A stretch of DNA of 64,000 nt from Tianweitania sediminis. GTDB taxonomy: Bacteria; Pseudomonadota; Alphaproteobacteria; Rhizobiales; Rhizobiaceae. This document shows positions 58,604 through 64,000 of this stretch, in pieces. The notes beneath the pieces are model-generated. The model saw only the letters and a list, made by a program, of their open reading frames with translations, did no database searches and was not told where the DNA came from. Location: positions 1,352,001 to 1,416,000 of the forward strand of contig NZ_JAGIYY010000001.1 of assembly GCF_017813335.1 (NCBI RefSeq), read 5' to 3'. Each line of letters begins with the position of its first letter. The first letter of the stretch is position 1. The position numbers and the translations under genes are program-made.

Positions 58604-59562
58604 GTTCTGCCGCTCCGCGCTTGCGTTGGCGTCGTTCCGAACTGCGCCTTGAATTGCCGGGCCAGATGACCGGAGCTGGAAAAGCCCGTCGCATAGGCGA
58701 TCTCGGCAATTCCCAACGCACTTTGCTGGAGGAGACGCATCGCATAGTCGAGGCGCAGGCGGCGATACTCGTCGGAAAAGGTCGAGGTCATGTGGCCGGC
58801 AAAAAGCCGGTCGAGATGCCGCTCGGAAATGCCGGCAAACCGCGCCATGGCTGCACGGGAAAGGGGCCGCTCCACGGTCGCAGCCATTTTCTCCAGAACC
58901 AGAAGCAGGATCGGGTGGTGCACACGATAGCGCTCGGCAAGTGCCGCCCGCTGCGGCCCTGCGGGCGCCCCGATCTCCGTATGGAGAAACCAGTCCGACA
59001 CCCGGCGGGCGAAACTTGCCCCCATGCGGTCGGCAATCAACGCATGCATCATGTCGATCGGGGCCACGCCACCGCCGCAGGTGAGCCGGTCGCCATCGAT
59101 CACGAAGCGGGTTTGTTCCGGTGCCAGCATCGGGAAGGCTTCGGCCAAAGCTGGCGCATGCTCCCAGTGGATGGTGAAGCGTCGGTTTGCCAGCAGGCCG
59201 GCCGCGGCCAACAGATAGGGCCCGCCGGATATGCCTCCCATGCGAACGCCATCGGCCGCAAGACGCCGCAACGCTGCATGGATCTTTGGACGGTGCCAAT
59301 CGGCTGGTCCGCCGCCGGCACAAACAAACACCGCATCAAGGTTCTCGCCGCGGTCCGGGAGTGGCTCCGACGGGACCATTGCCCCGGAAGACGCTGGCAC
59401 CTCCTGCAATTCGCCAAAGAAGCGCAGGTTGTAGATCGACCGGCCAGCAAGGCGATTGGCGGCCCGCAGTGGTTCAGTGGCTGACGCAAACGACATCAGG
59501 GCAAAACCCGGCACGAGAATGAAACCGATGTCGCGAAGCTGACTGTCTGTTGGAACGCTCAT
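58600..59562 (-). CDS. glxA: GlxA family AraC-type regulator with DJ-1/PfpI-like domain
   Basis: This 320-residue regulator joins an N-terminal DJ-1/PfpI-like domain (IGFILVPGFALMSFASATEPLRAANRLAG) to a C-terminal pair of AraC helix-turn-helices (LSRAAMARFAGISERHLDRLFAGHM and LGIAEIAYATGFSSSGHLARQFKAQFGTTP). The elbow that is cysteine in active DJ-1 proteins reads GGISGGPYLLA, so it is a ligand sensor rather than an enzyme. The same regulator type accompanies glxBCD in Sinorhizobium. It is divergent from mgdA with 85 bases between, so the mgd operon is the probable target. Confidence 0.85.
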   Translation of the reverse strand: MSVPTDSQLRDIGFILVPGFALMSFASATEPLRAANRLAGRSIYNLRFFGELQEVPASSGAMVPSEPLPDRGENLDAVFVCAGGGPADWHRPKIHAALRRLAADGVRMGGISGGPYLLAAAGLLANRRFTIHWEHAPALAEAFPMLAPEQTRFVIDGDRLTCGGGVAPIDMMHALIADRMGASFARRVSDWFLHTEIGAPAGPQRAALAERYRVHHPILLLVLEKMAATVERPLSRAAMARFAGISERHLDRLFAGHMTSTFSDEYRRLRLDYAMRLLQQSALGIAEIAYATGFSSSGHLARQFKAQFGTTPTQARSGRT

Positions 59563-59647
59563 GTCTCGATCGTGCCACTGAACGTCCTATGGGTGCAAGA
59601 TCGCCTACTCGATTGCTTCTAAGGAAAGGACATCATCGGACACAGCC

Positions 59648-60898
59648 ATGCGCTATTCAGCTTTATCCGTTTTCCTCAACGGCCTTCGCGGCAACAGCAA
59701 CTGGGCGGCAGCCTGGCGGCAGCCTGAGCCCAAGCCGCATTACGACGTGGTGATTGTCGGAGGCGGCGGCCACGGCCTGGCGACGGCCTATTACCTCGCC
59801 AAGCAGCATGGCATCCGCAACGTTGCAGTTCTGGAAAAAAGCTGGCTTGGTGCGGGCAATATCGGTCGCAACACCACGATCATCCGCTCAAACTACCTCC
59901 TGCCAGGCAACAACCCGTTCTACGAATTGTCCATGAAGCTCTGGGAGGGGCTGGAACAGGACTTCAATTACAACGCAATGGTGAGCCAGCGCGGCGTCTT
60001 GAACCTGTACCACACGGATGCGCAGCGCGACGCCTATACCCGTCGCGGCAACGCCATGCGTCTGCATGGGGTGGATGCCGAGCTGCTCGATCGTGAGGCG
60101 GTTCGCGAGCGGCTGCCTTTCTTCGACTATGACAATGCGCGCTTTCCGATCAAAGGCGGCCTTCTCCAGCCGCGTGGCGGCTCGGTGCGCCACGACGCCG
60201 TGGCCTGGGGCTATGCACGTGGTGCGGACGAGCGCGGCGTGGACATCATCCAGCATTGCGAAGTCACCGGCATCCGCCGCGAAAACGGGCGGGTCGTGGG
60301 GGTGGAAACCACCAAGGGCTTCATCGGCACAAACAAGCTTGCTCTGGCCACGGCCGGCCATTCCTCGCAAACCGCGCGCATGGTGGACATGACGCTTCCG
60401 CTGGAAAGCCATGTGCTGCAGGCGTTCGTGTCGGAGGGACTGAAGCCCTTCATCGACTCCGTTGTCACCTATGGTGCCGGGCACTTCTACGTATCGCAGT
60501 CTAACAAGGGTGGCCTCGTGTTTGGCGGCGACATCGACGGCTACAACTCCTATGCGCAGCGCGGCAACCTCGCGACGGTCGAGCATGTGGCAGAAGCGGG
60601 CGTCGCCATGATCCCTAGCCTGTCGCGGGTGCGCGTGCTCCGCTCCTGGGGTGGCGTTATGGACATGTCGATGGACGGTTCACCCATCATCGACCGCACC
60701 CACATCGACAATCTCTACCTGAATGCCGGCTGGTGCTATGGAGGCTTCAAGGCAACGCCTGCGTCTGGCTTCTGCTTTGCTCATCTGATTGCGACCGGCG
60801 AACCGCACGCGACGGCGCGGGCTTTCCGCCTTGATCGCTTCCGCCGCGGCTATGTGATCGATGAAAAAGGGCAGGGCCCGCAGCCGAACCTCCATTAA
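59648..60898 (+). CDS. mgdA: N-methylglutamate dehydrogenase subunit A (sarcosine oxidase beta-like)
   Basis: This 416-residue flavoprotein resembles the SoxB subunit of heterotetrameric sarcosine oxidase. The N-terminal dinucleotide motif is VVIVGGGGHGLATAYYLAKQHG, followed by SWLGAGNIGRNTTIIRSNYL and the late SWGGVMDMSMDGSPIIDRT and AGWCYGGFKATPASGFCFAHLIA. With MgdB, MgdC and MgdD it would oxidise N-methylglutamate to glutamate and a one-carbon unit. Sequence alone cannot separate this from true sarcosine oxidase; the mgs/gmaS neighbours decide the call. Confidence 0.85.
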   Translation: MRYSALSVFLNGLRGNSNWAAAWRQPEPKPHYDVVIVGGGGHGLATAYYLAKQHGIRNVAVLEKSWLGAGNIGRNTTIIRSNYLLPGNNPFYELSMKLWEGLEQDFNYNAMVSQRGVLNLYHTDAQRDAYTRRGNAMRLHGVDAELLDREAVRERLPFFDYDNARFPIKGGLLQPRGGSVRHDAVAWGYARGADERGVDIIQHCEVTGIRRENGRVVGVETTKGFIGTNKLALATAGHSSQTARMVDMTLPLESHVLQAFVSEGLKPFIDSVVTYGAGHFYVSQSNKGGLVFGGDIDGYNSYAQRGNLATVEHVAEAGVAMIPSLSRVRVLRSWGGVMDMSMDGSPIIDRTHIDNLYLNAGWCYGGFKATPASGFCFAHLIATGEPHATARAFRLDRFRRGYVIDEKGQGPQPNLH

Positions 60899-60910
60899 GG
60901 AACAGCCGAT

Positions 60911-61186
60911 ATGGCAAGCTTGATCCGCTGCCCGCATTGTGGGGCGCGACCCAAGGAAGAGTTCACCATCCGCGGCGCAGCCGTGACGCGCCCGCAGCCG
61001 GACGCCGGCGAGGATGCGTGGTACGCGTATGTTTACCTGCGCGACAACCCAATGGGTCCCTTCGACGAATATTGGCACCACACGTCCGGCTGCCGGCGCT
61101 GGCTGGTTGTGTCGCGCGACACGCGCACGCACGAGACCTACGGCGTTCGCGATGCAGCGGCTGTTGCCGGGGAGAGCCGCTCATGA
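60911..61186 (+). CDS. mgdB: N-methylglutamate dehydrogenase subunit B (sarcosine oxidase delta-like)
   Basis: This 91-residue protein is the small zinc-binding SoxD-like subunit, with cysteines in IRCPHCGARP and the later DEYWHHTSGCRRWLVVSRDT motif, which together supply three cysteines and a histidine. It starts 12 bases after mgdA and its stop overlaps the mgdC ATG, the same order as soxBDA. Confidence 0.88.
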   Translation: MASLIRCPHCGARPKEEFTIRGAAVTRPQPDAGEDAWYAYVYLRDNPMGPFDEYWHHTSGCRRWLVVSRDTRTHETYGVRDAAAVAGESRS

Positions 61187-64000
61187 CCGCGTATCGTCTC
61201 GGGCAAGGCGGACGCATCGACCGCTCCCGCACCCTGGGCTTCACCTTCGACGGCACGGCTCTTTCGGGGCATCCTGGTGACACTCTAGCTTCCGCGCTGC
61301 TGGCCAACAACCGCCTCCTTGTAGGCCGCTCCTTCAAGTACCACCGTCCGAGGGGCGTTGTTGCGGCCGGTGCAGCCGAACCGAACGCGCTGGTGACCGT
61401 AGGGTCCGCGGGGCGCCGCGAGCCCAACAGCCGCGCCACCATGGTGGAACTGCATGACGGTTTGCGTGCCGAAAGCCAGAACCGCTGGCCCTCCCTGAAC
61501 TGGGATGTGGGCGCGCTCAATGGCTTCCTGTCGCCCTTCCTGTCGGCCGGTTTCTATTACAAGACCTTTATGTGGCCGGCTTCCTTCTGGGAGAAGCTTT
61601 ACGAGCCTTTCATCCGCCGTGCGGCGGGGCTTGGGCGCGCTTCCTACCATGCCGATCCCGACCGCTATGAAAAGGTCTGGGCGCATTGCGACCTTCTTGT
61701 TGTGGGCGCAGGGCCGACCGGTCTTGCCGCTGCGCTCACTGCAGGGCGCGCCGGAGCCGAAGTCATTCTTGCCGATGAAGCGTCGGAGCCGGGCGGGTCT
61801 CTCCTGTTCGACAGCGCTTCCGTTGATGGCCAGCCCGCCGGGCAGTTTGCAACCCAGATCCTCGCCGAACTTGCGACGCTGCCCAATGTCCGCCTGATGA
61901 CGCGCACCACTGTGTTCGGCTGGTTCGACGACATGGTGTTTGGAGCCGCGGAGCGTGTTTCGCGCCACGTGTCGCAGCCTCTGCCCGGCCAGCCGCAGGA
62001 ACGCTTGTGGCGCATCGTGGCCAAGCGCGCCATCCTGGCAACCGGCGCCGAGCAGCGGCCGCTGGTGTTTCCCGGCAATGACCGGCCCGGCGTGATGCTG
62101 GCGGATGCTGCCGTTTCCTATGCCCGCCGCTTCGGTGTGGGCGTCGGGCGGAAGGTTGCGGTTTTCGCGAACTCCGATGCAGGCGCACGTACGGCCGCCA
62201 GCTTGCAGGCGGCCGGGATCAATGTGGTGGCGCTGGTTGATGCCCGCGTAGGGCATCCCGCTGCCGTGACCGTGCCTCGTATCTTCAGCGGTGGCGTTGT
62301 TTCCGGGACGTCCGGGTCACGCGCGCTCGGCGCAATCACAGTGCGCCACGCCGGCGGCGAAGACCGGTTCGAAGCCGATGCGCTTGCCATGGCTGGCGGC
62401 TACAGCCCCCGGATCCATCTCGCCTGCCATCGCGGCGGCAAGCCGCGCTGGAGCGACGCGCATCAGGCGTTTCTCGCCCCGGAAGGGCTTGCCGGCTTGA
62501 CACTAGCCGGCTCTGCTGCGGGCGCGCGTACTTTGGGCGAATGCCTGTCCCAGGGAGCAGCCGAAGCAGCTGCAGTGGTCGCCGATCTTGGACACACCGG
62601 AACGGCGGCACAGTTCGGCGCCGTGGACGGCGACGTGCCGGAAGGATCGGTGCGTGCGCTGTGGCACGTCCCCGGTGGCAAAGCCTTTGTGGACTTCCAG
62701 AACGACGTGACGGTCAAGGATCTCGGCCTTGCGGTGCGAGAAGGCTTTTCCGATGTGGAACTTGCCAAGCGCTACACCACCACGGGCATGGCAACTGACC
62801 AGGGCAAGCTTTCCAACGTCAATGCCATCGGCATCCTTGCGGAAGCGCGGGGCGTGTCTCCTGCAGAGGTCGGAACCACAACCTTCCGGCCTTTCTACAC
62901 GCCCGTGTCGTTTGGCGCCCTGACAGGTTCTTCCACGGGCCACCATTTCCAGCCGGTGCGACGCTCGCCCTTGCACGGCTGGGCCGAGAAGCACAACGCG
63001 GTTTTTGTTGAAACCGGGCTCTGGGTGCGCTCAAGCTGGTTTCCCCGCCAAGGCGAAACCCATTGGCGGCAGAGTGTCGATCGTGAAGTGAAGACGGTTC
63101 GCGAGGCGGCTGGGCTTTGCGACGTCTCAACACTCGGCAAGATCGAGATCTTTGGCGCGGATGCAGCCGAGTTCCTCAATCGCGTTTATTGCAATGCCTT
63201 CGCCAAGCTGCCGGTCGGTAAGGCGCGCTATGGCCTCATGCTGCGCGAAGACGGCATGATCTACGACGACGGCACCACCAGCCGTTTGGACGAGAACCAC
63301 TTCTTCATGACCACCACCACGGCGCTTGCCGCTGGTGTCATGAACCACCTCGAGTTCTGTGCGCAAACGCTGTGGCCGGATCTTGATGTCCGGATGGCGT
63401 CGTCCACTGATCAGTGGGCACAGATGGCAATCGCCGGACCTTTGTCGCGCGCCATTCTGCAGGTGATCGTGGACGAGGACCTGTCGGACGAGAACGTGCC
63501 GTTCCTCGCAGCAAAGACGGTGAGCCTGTTTGGCGGACAGCTCGAAGGCCGGCTTTACCGCATCTCGTTTTCGGGAGAGCTTGCTTATGAACTCGGCGTT
63601 CCGGCAGGCTTCGGCGAAGCGGTGGCCGATGCGCTGATGGAAGCAGGCGAGCCGCACGGCATCTGTGCCTATGGCGCGGAAGCGCTCGGCGTGCTGCGCA
63701 TCGAAAAGGGTCACGTCACCCACGCAGAAATCAATGGTACGGTGACCGCTGAGGATCTCGGCTTCGGCCGCATGGTTTCGCAAAAGAAGGTCGATTTTAT
63801 CGGCAAGCATATGCTGGAGCGGGAAGGGCTGGTGGATGCCGAGCGGCCACGGCTGGTTGGCGTCAAGCCGCTGAACCCGGAACAGAGCTTCCGCACCGGA
63901 GCGCATATCCTGGCCAAGGGCGCCGAAGCGACGCTGGAAAACGACCAGGGTTACGTCACTTCTTCGGCCTTCTCGCCGCATGTGGGCTCCACGATTGGCC
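61183..64000 (+). CDS. mgdC: N-methylglutamate dehydrogenase subunit C (sarcosine oxidase alpha-like), partial
   Basis: The open frame runs through the right window edge with about 939 codons visible, which is most of a SoxA-like subunit (about 980-1000 residues). It begins with a ferredoxin-like segment (LGFTFDGTALSGHPGDTLASALLANN) and then an NAD/FAD motif (LLVVGAGPTGLAAALTAGRAGAE). The C-terminal part is a GcvT-like folate-binding domain with AEFLNRVYCNAF and GKARYGLMLREDGMIYDDGT. That domain would pass the released one-carbon unit to tetrahydrofolate. The fourth subunit gene (mgdD) would lie just outside the window. Confidence 0.9.
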   Translation, partial: MTAYRLGQGGRIDRSRTLGFTFDGTALSGHPGDTLASALLANNRLLVGRSFKYHRPRGVVAAGAAEPNALVTVGSAGRREPNSRATMVELHDGLRAESQNRWPSLNWDVGALNGFLSPFLSAGFYYKTFMWPASFWEKLYEPFIRRAAGLGRASYHADPDRYEKVWAHCDLLVVGAGPTGLAAALTAGRAGAEVILADEASEPGGSLLFDSASVDGQPAGQFATQILAELATLPNVRLMTRTTVFGWFDDMVFGAAERVSRHVSQPLPGQPQERLWRIVAKRAILATGAEQRPLVFPGNDRPGVMLADAAVSYARRFGVGVGRKVAVFANSDAGARTAASLQAAGINVVALVDARVGHPAAVTVPRIFSGGVVSGTSGSRALGAITVRHAGGEDRFEADALAMAGGYSPRIHLACHRGGKPRWSDAHQAFLAPEGLAGLTLAGSAAGARTLGECLSQGAAEAAAVVADLGHTGTAAQFGAVDGDVPEGSVRALWHVPGGKAFVDFQNDVTVKDLGLAVREGFSDVELAKRYTTTGMATDQGKLSNVNAIGILAEARGVSPAEVGTTTFRPFYTPVSFGALTGSSTGHHFQPVRRSPLHGWAEKHNAVFVETGLWVRSSWFPRQGETHWRQSVDREVKTVREAAGLCDVSTLGKIEIFGADAAEFLNRVYCNAFAKLPVGKARYGLMLREDGMIYDDGTTSRLDENHFFMTTTTALAAGVMNHLEFCAQTLWPDLDVRMASSTDQWAQMAIAGPLSRAILQVIVDEDLSDENVPFLAAKTVSLFGGQLEGRLYRISFSGELAYELGVPAGFGEAVADALMEAGEPHGICAYGAEALGVLRIEKGHVTHAEINGTVTAEDLGFGRMVSQKKVDFIGKHMLEREGLVDAERPRLVGVKPLNPEQSFRTGAHILAKGAEATLENDQGYVTSSAFSPHVGSTIG

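Noticed and set aside
1-64000. CRISPR arrays, rRNA genes, replication origins or intact insertion sequences
   Set aside because: No regularly spaced direct repeats, rRNA-like sequence, origin-type clusters or complete transposase frames were seen.

Overview
The window is high-GC DNA from an alphaproteobacterium, most likely order Hyphomicrobiales (Rhizobiales), family Phyllobacteriaceae or close. This rests on three branched-chain-amino-acid-type (Liv) ABC transporters, a complete gmaS-mgsABC N-methylglutamate locus with the start of its mgd dehydrogenase operon, a GlxA-type AraC regulator, and a GGAAC-N16-CGTT promoter of the alphaproteobacterial EcfG type. No replication, rRNA or conjugation genes are seen.

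Layout. (1) 1-6914, minus strand: an acyl-CoA catabolic operon (two acyl-CoA dehydrogenases, enoyl-CoA hydratase) ending in a Liv-type transporter that runs off the left edge. (2) 7306-15898: an esterase / aldehyde dehydrogenase / Fe-alcohol dehydrogenase operon, divergent from a GntR regulator that leads a ribose-type ABC transporter operon and a DJ-1/PfpI protein; a nested palindrome lies between them. (3) 16244-44133: a probable 27.9-kb genomic island at tRNA-Arg(ACG). A 49-bp copy of the tRNA 3' part (45/49 identical) marks the left end, the intact tRNA the right end, and a fragment resembling the C-terminal tail of a tyrosine integrase sits just left of each copy. (4) 44265-49827: a formamidase-like hydrolase divergent from a third Liv-type transporter. 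(5) 49843-64000: the methylamine (N-methylglutamate) locus: gmaS, mgsC, mgsB and mgsA on the minus strand; XRE-cupin regulator, three small membrane proteins, APC permease and two more small proteins on the plus strand; glxA; then mgdA, mgdB and mgdC, the last cut by the window end.

The most interesting part is the left half of the island (16733-29513). An aconitase-superfamily pair with altered substrate-loop residues, an isocitrate-lyase/PEP-mutase family lyase, a metallo-beta-lactamase-fold hydrolase, a two-domain alpha/beta-hydrolase without a catalytic serine, a Liv-type importer and an FAD-dependent oxidase appear to form one regulon of the adjacent IclR protein. In front of three transcription units I find the same arrangement: a 17-bp site related to ATGTCATACTGTGACAT, exactly 12 bases, then TTGACA or TTGGCA. 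Two of the three also have a fair -10 box at 17 bp. This looks like a catabolic pathway for an unidentified hydroxy-dicarboxylic acid or lactone.

The right half of the island carries a PPC-domain protein, a GH15 glucosidase, a 988-residue FAD/Fe-S dehydrogenase, a pyruvate-oxidase-like ThDP enzyme behind the EcfG-type promoter, an enolase-superfamily enzyme, a PRC-barrel protein, a GST/TetR pair with twin operators, and an HxlR/NmrA-type pair. Fragments of other genes lie near both island ends. All functions are read from sequence by eye; no searches were run.
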